The notes beneath the pieces were generated by a model. The model was not told the origin of the DNA. It saw only the letters and a program-made list of their open reading frames with translations, and searched no databases. The translations under genes were made by a program, and so were the position numbers. Shown in pieces: positions 19,410 to 27,980 of a stretch of DNA of 64,000 nucleotides. The stretch is from Nostocoides sp. (GTDB lineage: Bacteria; Actinomycetota; Actinomycetes; Actinomycetales; Dermatophilaceae). Every line of letters starts with the position of its first letter. Position 1 is the stretch's first letter. Location: assembly GCA_016716625.1 (NCBI GenBank), contig JADJVJ010000001.1, positions 1,240,001-1,304,000 of the forward strand, given 5' to 3'.

Positions 19410-20653
19410 TTGCCCAGTGCCGAGCCGGCGTTGGTGTCGAAGCCCTTGAGCACGTCGGCGAGGTTGGCGCCGGCGAAGTTCTCCAACTTGGAGTTGAGGT
19501 CACTGATGACCTGCTCCATACCCGGGACGTTGATCGGGCCATGACCGTAGGCGCCACCGGCGATGAACGCGGCGTCCTGGGGGAACTTGGTCTTGTAGCC
19601 GTCGGCGGCGGCCTGGCGGCTCGGCATGACCCCGAAGGCGTCCGCGAACGCGATCTGCTGGTCGACCGAGGTGAGCGAGGACACCAGGTCAACGGCCTGG
19701 GCCTGGGCCTTGGAGTCGGCCGCGATGCCCCAGCACTGGGTGAACATGAGGGTGCCCTTGCCCTTGGGGCCTTCGGGAAGTTCGGCGACGACGTACTTCA
19801 CGTTCGGGAAGTCGTTCTTCATCGCGCCCTTGATCCAGTTGCCCTCGATGGTCATGGCGCCCAGGCCCTTGCCGAAGGCCTCACCGCCCCAGCCGGCGGA
19901 CACCTGGTTGTTGAACTTGAAGATGCCCTCCTTGTTGTTCTTCTGGACGTAAGCCATGGCCTCGCTCACTCCGGGCTGGGCGGCGGTCGCGGACGTGCCG
20001 TCCTCGCTGAGCCACCAGCCGCCGTTCTGCACGACGAACGCGCCCGCCCGGTCGATCCCGGTGCCGAGGACGAGCCCGGCCTGCTTGTCGGTGGTGAGCT
20101 TCTTGGCCACGGTGGCGAGGTCGTCCCAGGTCTTGGGGATGTCGCCGTCGCCGAGTCCGGCCTTGGACCAGGCGTCGGTGTTGATGATGAGGGCGAGCGC
20201 GGAGAAGTCCTTCGGGGCGCAGTACTGCTTGCCCTCATAGGTGAAGGTCTTGCGCAGGGACTCGTAGAAGTCGCCATTGTCCTTGAGCTGGTCGGCGTAC
20301 GCGTAGAGCGAGCCCTGCTTGGCATAGTCCGCGAAGCGTCCGGCGTCCATGTAGAAGACATCGGCCGGCTTGCCGCTGGCAAAGCCCTGGGCGAGCTGCT
20401 GGTTCATGTCGCTTGCGACGGTCACCGTCACCGTGTTGCCGGTTTTCTTGGCCCAGGCGTCGGTCGCGGCCTTGACCGCCGCGGTCTCGGCATCGCCTGA
20501 GGAGGCGATGAGCATTTGCAGGGCGACCGGGCCGCTCGCCGAGGCGGGCGCAGAGGGGGAGGCGTTGTCATCCTTGAAGCCGCCGCCACCACAGGCGGAC
20601 AGCGCGATGCCACCGGCGAGGCAGATGGCGAGGGTACGAACCTGGCGTGACAT
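19406..20653 (-). CDS. Sugar-binding lipoprotein of an ABC importer
   Basis: A 415-residue extracellular solute-binding protein, family 1. A signal peptide ends in the lipobox LSAC at residues 18-21, so the mature protein is lipid-anchored outside the membrane. A Ser/Pro/Ala linker follows, then a two-lobe binding domain with aromatic-rich motifs such as NGGWWLSEDG and GGEAFGKGLGAMTIEGNW, the latter typical of maltose/oligosaccharide binders. AGGAGA precedes the ATG. The gene lies 36 bases after the LacI gene and is first of the importer genes. Confidence 0.93.
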   Translation of the reverse strand: MSRQVRTLAICLAGGIALSACGGGGFKDDNASPSAPASASGPVALQMLIASSGDAETAAVKAATDAWAKKTGNTVTVTVASDMNQQLAQGFASGKPADVFYMDAGRFADYAKQGSLYAYADQLKDNGDFYESLRKTFTYEGKQYCAPKDFSALALIINTDAWSKAGLGDGDIPKTWDDLATVAKKLTTDKQAGLVLGTGIDRAGAFVVQNGGWWLSEDGTSATAAQPGVSEAMAYVQKNNKEGIFKFNNQVSAGWGGEAFGKGLGAMTIEGNWIKGAMKNDFPNVKYVVAELPEGPKGKGTLMFTQCWGIAADSKAQAQAVDLVSSLTSVDQQIAFADAFGVMPSRQAAADGYKTKFPQDAAFIAGGAYGHGPINVPGMEQVISDLNSKLENFAGANLADVLKGFDTNAGSALGK

Positions 20654-20689
20654 GTGTTCTCCTGTGGGTGTGGGTGGGACCGACGTGGA

Positions 20690-21727
20690 CTAGCGGTGGG
20701 TGTTGCCCGGGCCGGAAGTACTGGCTCGAGCGACGAGGTGGGGGGCGAGCAGGCGCCCTTGTGCCGGTGGCGGGGCTGCGTCGAGTTCGCCACGAAGGAG
20801 AGTGAGGAGGGCCTCGGCGGCCTGATGAATGGGGTGGGCGATCGTGGACAGGTCGTGGATCTCGGCGATCGGCGAGCCGTCGAAGCCGATGAGTCCGATC
20901 TCCGCCCCGACCTGACGGCCGGCGGCGAGAAGGGCGTGGTGCACGCCCAGGGCGAGGATGTCCGACGCACACACCAGGGCGTCGCCGGGCTCAAGACGAC
21001 CGATGAGCTCGGTGGCCGCGGTCCATGCAGCGCGCAGGTTCTGGGAGACCCGAGCCGAGGGTCCACGGTGGGATTCGGGGACGGTGCGTTCCCAGCCGAG
21101 CCAGCGGTCGTCACCGACGAGGCTGCCCTCCGGCCAGCCGAGGAAGCCGACCCGTCGGTAACCCCCGGCCAGCAGGTGTTCGGTCGCGGCCTGGGTGCCG
21201 GCTGCCCCGTCGACATCGACCCACCGGGTGAACCCGGGGTCGTCCCAGACCCGGCCGAAGGAGACAAACGGTATGCCGTGGGCCTCGAGCCACTGCGGCC
21301 TCGGGTCGCCATGGTGGGTGTCCATGATGATGAAGGAGTCCACGAGCCGGGTCCGCCACATGTTCTCGTAGCCGTCGATCATCGGCTCGTCCGAGGAGGA
21401 CCCGAACGGCACGACGTGGAAGTCGTGTGGGGCTCCGACGACCCCGAGGGCGGCGAGCAGCGGGGCGGTGGTCTCGTTGAGCCGCCGCGGGCCGAGGGTT
21501 CCCAGCTCCACGCCGATCGCTCCGGTGCGCTGATGGCGCAGGGACTGCGCGGCGGCTTGCGGCCGGTAGCCGAGGTCGCCAATGGTCGCCAGGACTCGCT
21601 CGAGGGTCTCGGGGGAGAGCCGGTGGGGGTTGTTCACGGCGTTGCTCACGGTCTGTCGGGACACCGCGGCGGCCCGGGCCACGTCGGTGATGGTGACGCG
21701 TGGTCGAGCCAGCGGAGATCTGGTCAC
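20690..21727 (-). CDS. LacI-family transcriptional regulator
   Basis: A 345-residue repressor. The N-terminal HTH is VTITDVARAAAVSRQTVSNAV with the hinge helix in SLRHQRTG, and the rest is a periplasmic-binding-like sensor domain. The open frame extends 42 codons upstream, but the GTG at 21727 with AAAGGAGG 7 bases before it gives the usual LacI N-terminus. It probably binds the twin operators at 21778-21822 and controls both its own operon (importer) and the divergent glucosidase gene, releasing DNA when sugar is present. Confidence 0.93.
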   Translation of the reverse strand: MTRSPLARPRVTITDVARAAAVSRQTVSNAVNNPHRLSPETLERVLATIGDLGYRPQAAAQSLRHQRTGAIGVELGTLGPRRLNETTAPLLAALGVVGAPHDFHVVPFGSSSDEPMIDGYENMWRTRLVDSFIIMDTHHGDPRPQWLEAHGIPFVSFGRVWDDPGFTRWVDVDGAAGTQAATEHLLAGGYRRVGFLGWPEGSLVGDDRWLGWERTVPESHRGPSARVSQNLRAAWTAATELIGRLEPGDALVCASDILALGVHHALLAAGRQVGAEIGLIGFDGSPIAEIHDLSTIAHPIHQAAEALLTLLRGELDAAPPPAQGRLLAPHLVARASTSGPGNTHR

Positions 21728-21777
21728 CTCGGTGCCTCCTTTGGGTCGTGCGACATCGGACGTGGGACGTCCGGGCC

Positions 21778-21822
21778 TTAGATCGATCAAATCTGGTGAA
21801 GGGGTTGTTTTGATCGATCTAA
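21778..21822. promoter_or_regulatory. Twin LacI-type operators in a divergent promoter region
   Basis: TTAGATCGATCAAA (21778-21791) and its exact reverse complement TTTGATCGATCTAA (21809-21822) are separated by 17 bases, centres 31 bp apart (about three helical turns). Each contains the palindrome GATCGATC. The second copy lies between TTGTTT (21805-21810) and TACTGT (21827-21832), a plausible promoter for the glucosidase gene with 16-base spacing. This is a textbook position for repression. Confidence 0.8.
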
Positions 21823-21944
21823 TGGCTACTGTGATCACTGTGCTGCCGGTCACATCTGGTTGTCAAGACCCCCATTCGTCACGATCTGACGAGGAGATAT
21901 TCACCGACGCGCCCAGTCGTGGAGGTGCAGCGGAGGACACTGGG

Positions 21945-24026
21945 GTGGCCAATCCAACCCCTCGGCAGCCTTGGCTCCACGATCTGGAAGTGGCCGTCCG
22001 CGGCAACGTCACCAGCCTGAGCGACCGGCGCGGAGACATGGCCGGGGGAGTGAGCGGGCTGTATGTCGACGATCGCCGGGTCGTGTCCCGGCTCGCCCTC
22101 GAGCTCGCGGGTCAGCGGTGCGAACCCATCGCGGCGACCAGTTCTGGCCACGAGACCTGGGTCGCCACCGTGGCCCGGCACCTGGGTGACGCAGGCGCGG
22201 ACCCCACCGTCGAAGTCATCCGACACCGCAACCTGTGCGACGGCGGGATGGATGAGGAGGTGCGGATCCTCTCGCGGGCCGCTGAGCCCATCCGAGCCTT
22301 GCTCACCCTGGCCATCGCGAGCGATGGTGCGGACCTGGCCCGGGTCAAAGGGGGTGCGGCGCCGGGCCCAGGGCGGGTGGCCGAGGTCAACGCCGACGGC
22401 TCCGGGGTGTCCTGGTCCGACGGTCGTCACCTCATTGATGTGCAACTCTTCCCGCGCCCCAGCTCGATCCAACTCCTGGACGGCGAGGTGCGCTTCGGCC
22501 TCGACCTGGATCTCAGATGCGGGGTTGCTGCCTCGACCATGGTGTCGGTTCGGACCACCCGGACCTCGAGGACGCCCTTCGACGCCGACGTCGGCGCCGC
22601 CCTCGTCGACTGGTCGACAGTGGGGGCGAGCGCGAACGACAGCCGGGTCGATCAGACGGTCGCAGGCTGCCTGGCCGACCTCAAAGGCCTCCTGCTCGCC
22701 GATCCTGACCAGCCGCGGGATGCGTTCCTCGCGGCCGGGTCGCCCTGGTACCTCACGCTGTTCGGCCGCGACAGCATCTGGTCGGCCCGGATGATGCTGC
22801 CGTTCGGCACCGATCTGGCGCGGGGCACGCTGTGGACGCTGGCCCGCCGCCAAGGGACCATCGAGGATCCGGCGACCTCGCAGAGCCCGGGCAAGATCCT
22901 GCACGAGGTGCGCCGTGGGGACTTCGTGGATCCCTCCAGCGACCTGCACCTGCCTCCGGTCTACTACGGAACGGTCGACGCCACCCCGCTCTGGGTCTGC
23001 CTGCTGCACGATGCCTGGCTTTGGGGGCTGCCCCCGGCCGAGGTCACCGGGCTACTGCCGCACCTTGTGGCCGCGATGGGGTGGATCGAACGTGAGGTTG
23101 ACTCCGGCGACGGGCTGCTCAGCTACGAGGATGTCACCGGCGTCGGCCTGTCCAACCAGGGATGGAAGGACTCCGGTGACGCCATGCGGCGATCCGATGG
23201 CTCCATCGCGCCCGCTCCGTTGGCCCTGGTCGAGACCCAGGCGTACGCGGCCGACGCCGCCCGGCGGGCAGCTGACCTGCTGGCGGTCTTCGGGGACGCC
23301 GGGTCGAAGGCTCTGCAGCAGCGCTGGCGTGACCTTGCCGCCCATCTGGAGGAGCAGATCCGCGCCCGGTTCTGGGTGGAGCGGCCCGGGCGCCCCTATC
23401 TGGCGATGGCCATCGACGGCGAGGGCAACCCGGTGGACGGGGTGGGGTCGAACATGGGACACGTCCTCGGCTGTGGGGTGCTCACCCACGAGGAAAGCGC
23501 CTTGGTCACGCGGACCCTCATGGACGGCGATCTCTACGGGCGCTACGGGATTGGCACGCTGGGACGGTCCAACCCGGCATACAACCCCATCGGGTACCAC
23601 ACCGGATCGGTATGGACCCATGACACCGCCATCGCCGCCCTCGGACTGGCCCGAGAGGGGCACGCGCACGAGGCCGCCCGGGTTGTCCGCGGGCTCATCG
23701 ACCTGGCACCACGATGCGACCACCGCTGGCCCGAGCTTTTCGGCGGTGACACGGTCCTTGGCGCCCCGGTGCCGTACCCGGCCTCGTGCCGACCCCAGGC
23801 GTGGTCCGCGGCCTCCATCGGGGCCATCATCTCCGTCGTCCTCGGCCTGACCCCGGATGCGCCGCACGGTCGGCTCACGGTGCGGCCACTGCGACCCTCG
23901 CCCTTCGGGGAACTCCAGGTGCGTGGACTGCGGCTCGGTGCCCACGTCCTCGACCTCACGGTGAGCGCGGCCGGGGAGGTCGAGGATCTGCACACGGACG
24001 GATATCTCGACGTCGTCTGTGAGTAG
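21945..24026 (+). CDS. Glycogen-debranching-type amylo-alpha-1,6-glucosidase family protein
   Basis: A 693-residue soluble enzyme. The N-terminal half (residues 1-240) matches the GDE_N_bis beta domain; the C-terminal half is an (alpha/alpha)6 barrel with the family signature SPWYLTLFGRDSIWSARMML near residue 265, GKILHEVR, VYYGTVDATPLW, and GYHTGSVWTHDTA. GTG at 21945 has GGAGGA 7 bases upstream; the open frame extends further but lacks such a site. Divergence from a sugar importer and its LacI gene suggests hydrolysis of an imported alpha-glucan or glucoside. Precise linkage specificity is unknown. Confidence 0.87.
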   Translation: MANPTPRQPWLHDLEVAVRGNVTSLSDRRGDMAGGVSGLYVDDRRVVSRLALELAGQRCEPIAATSSGHETWVATVARHLGDAGADPTVEVIRHRNLCDGGMDEEVRILSRAAEPIRALLTLAIASDGADLARVKGGAAPGPGRVAEVNADGSGVSWSDGRHLIDVQLFPRPSSIQLLDGEVRFGLDLDLRCGVAASTMVSVRTTRTSRTPFDADVGAALVDWSTVGASANDSRVDQTVAGCLADLKGLLLADPDQPRDAFLAAGSPWYLTLFGRDSIWSARMMLPFGTDLARGTLWTLARRQGTIEDPATSQSPGKILHEVRRGDFVDPSSDLHLPPVYYGTVDATPLWVCLLHDAWLWGLPPAEVTGLLPHLVAAMGWIEREVDSGDGLLSYEDVTGVGLSNQGWKDSGDAMRRSDGSIAPAPLALVETQAYAADAARRAADLLAVFGDAGSKALQQRWRDLAAHLEEQIRARFWVERPGRPYLAMAIDGEGNPVDGVGSNMGHVLGCGVLTHEESALVTRTLMDGDLYGRYGIGTLGRSNPAYNPIGYHTGSVWTHDTAIAALGLAREGHAHEAARVVRGLIDLAPRCDHRWPELFGGDTVLGAPVPYPASCRPQAWSAASIGAIISVVLGLTPDAPHGRLTVRPLRPSPFGELQVRGLRLGAHVLDLTVSAAGEVEDLHTDGYLDVVCE

Positions 24027-24036
24027 AATCGGACAT

Positions 24037-24456
24037 GTGTTCGAATCCGCTCCGTTGCGTTCGCCGGTCACCCCGGCGGCCCCCGGAGCGCAACGAGGCG
24101 GTCCGCCCGGGTGGCCGCGGGACGTGCCACCGCCTGCGGTCGCCGGGTGGGAGCAGCGCGCTGTGGCCTGGTTGCTCGATCAGTGCCCCGCCGACTACCG
24201 CCTGTATGCCGGGTGGCGCCGACACCCACTGGCCCTGGCCTGGGTGACCACGCGCCATCTCGACGCTCAGCTCGAGGCGATGCGCACGGCATACCGGCAT
24301 CTGCGTGGGGACCTCACCGACGCCATCGGACCCGAGGGGGTGGCCCAGGTGCTCGCCGACCTCGAGGCGGAAGGGGTTCGGCTGCTCGCGGCACGGCGCG
24401 CCGCGGGACTGGTTCTCGACGCGATGGAGGGGCGGGCCTTCGTGCCACGGCTGTGA
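24037..24456 (+). CDS. Conserved hypothetical protein of unknown function
   Basis: A 139-residue cytoplasmic protein without a family I recognise. Its N-terminal 35 residues are Pro/Gly-rich; from WEQRAVAWLLDQCPADYRLY onward it is helical, with HPLALAWVTTRHLDAQLEAM and a Glu/Ala-rich end. GTG at 24037 lies 7 bases after TAGAAT, suggesting a leaderless start; an earlier GTG at 24019 overlaps the previous gene. Found between a glucosidase gene and dxs. A small DNA-binding or replication accessory role cannot be supported from sequence. Confidence 0.7.
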   Translation: MFESAPLRSPVTPAAPGAQRGGPPGWPRDVPPPAVAGWEQRAVAWLLDQCPADYRLYAGWRRHPLALAWVTTRHLDAQLEAMRTAYRHLRGDLTDAIGPEGVAQVLADLEAEGVRLLAARRAAGLVLDAMEGRAFVPRL

Positions 24457-24476
24457 GCGGGGCCTAGACTTACCGG

Positions 24477-26333
24477 GTGAATCTGCTGTCCCGCATGACC
24501 GGCCCCGAGCAGCTCAAGGCGCTTGATGAGCGTGACCTGCCCGAGTTGGCCCAGGAGATCCGGGACTACCTCGTGGCCGCGGTCTCCCGCACCGGGGGGC
24601 ACCTCGGCCCGAACCTCGGCGTCGTCGAACTCACCATCGCCCTGCACCGGGTCTTCGAAAGCCCCCGGGATGCCATCGTCTTCGACACCGGGCACCAGTC
24701 CTATGTGCACAAGTTGCTGACCGGCCGGCACGACTTCTCGGGGCTGCGCCAGCAGGGTGGGCTCTCCGGGTACCCGAGCCGGGCCGAGTCCACGCACGAC
24801 ATCGTGGAGAGTTCGCACGCCTCGAGCTCGCTGTCCTGGGCGCACGGCATCGCCGAGGGCCGACGGGTCACCGGTGAGCGGGCACGGCATACGGTCGCGG
24901 TCATCGGTGACGGGGCACTCACCGGCGGTATGGCATGGGAGGCGCTTAACAACATCGCCGCCGAGAGCGACCTGCCCCTCGTCCTCGTGGTCAACGACAA
25001 CGAGCGCTCCTACGCCCCGACCAAGGGCGGGCTCGCCGACCACCTGGCGACCCTGCGGACCACCCGCGGCTACGAACGGTTCCTCGACTGGGGCAAGCAC
25101 ACCCTGGCGCGCACCCCGGTGGTTGGCGGAGCCATGTACGAGACGTTGCACGGGCTGAAGAAGGGGCTCAAGGACATCGTCGCCCCGCAGGGACTCTTCG
25201 AGGACCTCGGGCTGAAGTACATCGGCCCGGTCGACGGCCATGACATCCCCGCTGTTGAGGCCGCGCTGCGCAAGGCACGGGCGTTCGGCGGTCCGGTGCT
25301 CGTCCATGTCATCACCCAGAAGGGTCGCGGCTACGTCCACGCCGAGGTCGACGAGGCCGACAACTTCCACGGCATCGGGACGATCAACCCCGAGACCGGG
25401 CTACCGCTGGAGATCGCCGGTCGCTCGTGGACCGACGAGTTCAGCGACACCATGCTCGCCCTCGGCCGCGAGCGCGCGGACCTGGTCGCGATCACCGCGG
25501 CGATGATGATGCCGGTCGGGCTGCAGCCGTTCGCCGATGTCTACCCCGAGCGGACCTTCGATGTCGGGATCGCCGAGCAGCACGCGCTGACCATGGCCGC
25601 CGGCCTGGCGTTCGCCGGCACCCACCCGGTCGTCGCGGTCTATGCCACCTTCCTCAACCGGGCGTTCGATCAGCTCCTCATGGACTGTGCCCTGCACCGG
25701 GCCGGGGTGACCGTCATCCTCGACCGCTCCGGGATCACCGGCCCCGACGGCGCATCCCACCACGGGATGTGGGACCTGGCCATCTGCGGGGTGGTGCCGG
25801 GGCTGCGGCTCGCCGCGCCGCGCGACGGGCAGCACGTGTCTTCGGCGGTGCGTGACGCCGTGCAGGTCGGTGACGCTCCGACCGTCGTCCGCTTCCCCAA
25901 GGGCACCGTGGGGGCGCCCATCGAGGCCGTTCGCGTCGCCGGCGGGGTGGACGTCATCGTCGAGCCGGACGACGCGGCGGTGGATGTGCTTCTCGTCGGC
26001 ATCGGGTCGATGGTCGCCACGGCCGTCGTCGTTGCCGGCAAACTCGCCGCCGAGGGACTGCGGGTTCGGGTGGTCGACCCGGTGTGGGCCCTGCCCGTGC
26101 CGGGCGAACTCGCCGCGCTCGCCGAGGCCGCCGACCGGGTCGTCGTCATCGAGGACGGCGTCGTCGCCGGGGGAGTGGGTTCCCAGGTCGCGTATGCCGT
26201 GAGCGCGGCCGGGTGCACCACCCCGGTGGAGTGCCTGGGGGTACCGCGGGAGTTCCTCGACCACGGCACCCGGGCTCAGGTGCTGCACGCGGCGGGATTG
26301 ACCGCCGAGGCCATCACCGCGCGCCTGAACTGA
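24477..26333 (+). CDS. dxs: 1-deoxy-D-xylulose-5-phosphate synthase
   Basis: Thiamine-diphosphate enzyme condensing pyruvate and glyceraldehyde-3-phosphate, the entry step of the MEP isoprenoid pathway. At 618 residues it is of normal length. The ThDP/Mg motif GDGALTGGMAWEALNN is near residue 145, HQSYVHKLLTGR near residue 78, the catalytic Glu in VGIAEQHALTMAAGLA near residue 365 and DRSGITGPDG near residue 418. GTG at 24477 follows TAGACT by 6 bases with no ribosome-binding site, so the mRNA is probably leaderless. Confidence 0.96.
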   Translation: MNLLSRMTGPEQLKALDERDLPELAQEIRDYLVAAVSRTGGHLGPNLGVVELTIALHRVFESPRDAIVFDTGHQSYVHKLLTGRHDFSGLRQQGGLSGYPSRAESTHDIVESSHASSSLSWAHGIAEGRRVTGERARHTVAVIGDGALTGGMAWEALNNIAAESDLPLVLVVNDNERSYAPTKGGLADHLATLRTTRGYERFLDWGKHTLARTPVVGGAMYETLHGLKKGLKDIVAPQGLFEDLGLKYIGPVDGHDIPAVEAALRKARAFGGPVLVHVITQKGRGYVHAEVDEADNFHGIGTINPETGLPLEIAGRSWTDEFSDTMLALGRERADLVAITAAMMMPVGLQPFADVYPERTFDVGIAEQHALTMAAGLAFAGTHPVVAVYATFLNRAFDQLLMDCALHRAGVTVILDRSGITGPDGASHHGMWDLAICGVVPGLRLAAPRDGQHVSSAVRDAVQVGDAPTVVRFPKGTVGAPIEAVRVAGGVDVIVEPDDAAVDVLLVGIGSMVATAVVVAGKLAAEGLRVRVVDPVWALPVPGELAALAEAADRVVVIEDGVVAGGVGSQVAYAVSAAGCTTPVECLGVPREFLDHGTRAQVLHAAGLTAEAITARLN

Positions 26334-26369
26334 GCCCGGCGAGCCCGGCGGAGCCCGGCGGGCGGGCTC
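26332..26369. terminator. GC-rich repeat and hairpin between convergent genes
   Basis: Three near-identical units of GAGCCCGGCG stand in tandem (26332, 26341, 26351), and GAGCCC (26351-26356) pairs with GGGCTC (26364-26369). It fills the 36 bases between dxs and the convergent HTH-MurA gene and could terminate both. Confidence 0.6.
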
Positions 26370-27905
26370 TCAGATGTCGCGGAAGGTCTCGATCGTCGCG
26401 CCGAGGGCATTGAGCCGTTCGGCGAGTTCCTCGTAGCCGCGGTTGATGACGTAGACGTTGCGCAGTACCGAGGTGCCCGGTGCGGCGAGCATGGCGAGCA
26501 GGATGACGACGCCCGGTCGCAGCGCCGGCGGGCACATGACCTCCGCGGCTCGCCACTTCGGGGTGGGACCGGTGATCATGACCCGGTGCGGGTCGAGGAG
26601 CTGCACCTGACCGCCGATCTTGGTCAGTTCGGTGAGGTAGATGGCCCGGTTCTCGTAGACCCAGTCGTGGATCATCGTCTGACCGGTGGCGCAGGCGGCG
26701 ATGAGGGCGAAGAACGGCAGGTTGTCGATATTGAGCCCGGGGAAGGGCATGGGGGCGATCTTGTCCTTGGGTGCCACGAGGGGACCGGGGTAGATCGTGA
26801 GGTCGAGCAGTCGGGTGTGCCCGTTTCGGGCCAGGTACTCGGGAGTGGTCGAAAACCGCATACCCATGGTCTCGAGGGTGGCGAGCTCGATCTCGAGGAA
26901 CTCGATCGGCACTCGCTCGATGGTGATCTCGGACTCGGTGACGACGGCGGCCGCGATGAGGCTCATCGCCTCGATGGGGTCCTCCGAGGGCCAGTACTCG
27001 ATGTCCACGTCGATCTCGCGACGCCCATGCACCGTCAGGGTGGTCGAGCCGATTCCCTCGATCTGCACTCCCAGGGCCCGGAGGAAGAAGCAGAGGTCCT
27101 GGACCATGTAGTTCGAGGAGGCGTTACGGATCGTGGTCGCGCCGTCGTACCGGGCCGCGGCCATGAGGACGTTCTCGGTGACCGTGTCCCCACGCTCCGT
27201 GAGCACGATGGCTCGGGCCGGGCCGGTGCCGGGACGGGCATGGGCCTCGTAGAAGCCGTGGGTAGCGGTCACCTCAAGGCCGAACTCCTTGAGCGCGCTC
27301 AGGTGCGGCTCGACCGTGCGGGTCCCGAGGTCACAGCCGCCGGCATACGGCAGCTGAAACTGGGCGAGCTCGTGCAGGAGGGGGCCGAGGAACATGATGA
27401 CGGTCCGGGTACGCCGGGCGGCCTCGACATCGATGGCGTCGAGGTCGAGGCGGGCCGGCGGGATGATCTCGAGATCGTTGCTGTCTGGAAGCCATCGCAC
27501 CCGCACCCCGATCGAGGTGAGCACCTCGATGATCCGGTTGACTTCCTCGATCCGGGCGAGCTGGCGCAGCGTGGTGCGACCCCGGTTGAGCAGCGAGGCG
27601 CAGAGCAGGGCGACGGCGGCGTTCTTGCTCGTCTTGACCGGGATCGATCCGGAGAGCTTGCGGCCGCCGACGATCCGCAGGTGCTGCGGCCCGCTGTGAC
27701 CGAGTGAGACGAACTCACTGTCGAGGGTCTCGCCGACCCGGGCGAGCATCTCTAGGCTGAGGTTCTGCTTGCCCTGTTCGATCCGCGCAATCGCGCTCTG
27801 GCTCGTCCCGAGACGATCCGCGAGCTCACTTTGGGTGAGCCCTTGGTGCCGCCGGGCATCCCGAATGAGGGTGCCGATCCGGGTGAGATAGGTCGACTCG
27901 TTCAC
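26370..27905 (-). CDS. HTH-domain fused to a MurA-like UDP-GlcNAc 1-carboxyvinyltransferase
   Basis: A 511-residue fusion. Residues 8-65 are an XRE/Cro-type helix-turn-helix (LTQSELADRLGTSQSAIARIEQG). From about residue 75 a full MurA/EPSP-synthase fold follows. MurA active-site features are retained: SKNAAVALL (Lys-Asn pair), RTRTVIMFLGPL (Arg), the Cys-bearing loop AGGCDLGTRTVEPH, and NIDNLPFF (Asp). MurA transfers enolpyruvate from PEP to UDP-GlcNAc, the first committed step of peptidoglycan synthesis. The fusion may be a second MurA, or a regulator that senses the same ligands. GTG at 27905 is 6 bases after TAAGGT (leaderless), with a palindrome in the promoter spacer. Confidence 0.9.
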   Translation of the reverse strand: MNESTYLTRIGTLIRDARRHQGLTQSELADRLGTSQSAIARIEQGKQNLSLEMLARVGETLDSEFVSLGHSGPQHLRIVGGRKLSGSIPVKTSKNAAVALLCASLLNRGRTTLRQLARIEEVNRIIEVLTSIGVRVRWLPDSNDLEIIPPARLDLDAIDVEAARRTRTVIMFLGPLLHELAQFQLPYAGGCDLGTRTVEPHLSALKEFGLEVTATHGFYEAHARPGTGPARAIVLTERGDTVTENVLMAAARYDGATTIRNASSNYMVQDLCFFLRALGVQIEGIGSTTLTVHGRREIDVDIEYWPSEDPIEAMSLIAAAVVTESEITIERVPIEFLEIELATLETMGMRFSTTPEYLARNGHTRLLDLTIYPGPLVAPKDKIAPMPFPGLNIDNLPFFALIAACATGQTMIHDWVYENRAIYLTELTKIGGQVQLLDPHRVMITGPTPKWRAAEVMCPPALRPGVVILLAMLAAPGTSVLRNVYVINRGYEELAERLNALGATIETFRDI

Positions 27906-27911
27906 GGCCCC

Positions 27912-27935
27912 ACCTTATTTCATATGTGAGATATG
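27912..27935 (-). promoter_or_regulatory. Promoter with internal palindrome for the HTH-MurA gene
   Basis: On the minus strand TAAGGT (27917-27912) is a -10 box 6 bases before the GTG. CATAT-gtgag-ATATG (27921-27935) is a 5-bp inverted repeat lying between the -10 and the expected -35, a suitable place for autorepression by the HTH domain of the encoded protein. Confidence 0.55.
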
Positions 27936-27980
27936 CGCGCTCCCGAGCGTGCCTGTGCGCCCGTATGCCGTGTCGCCGCC

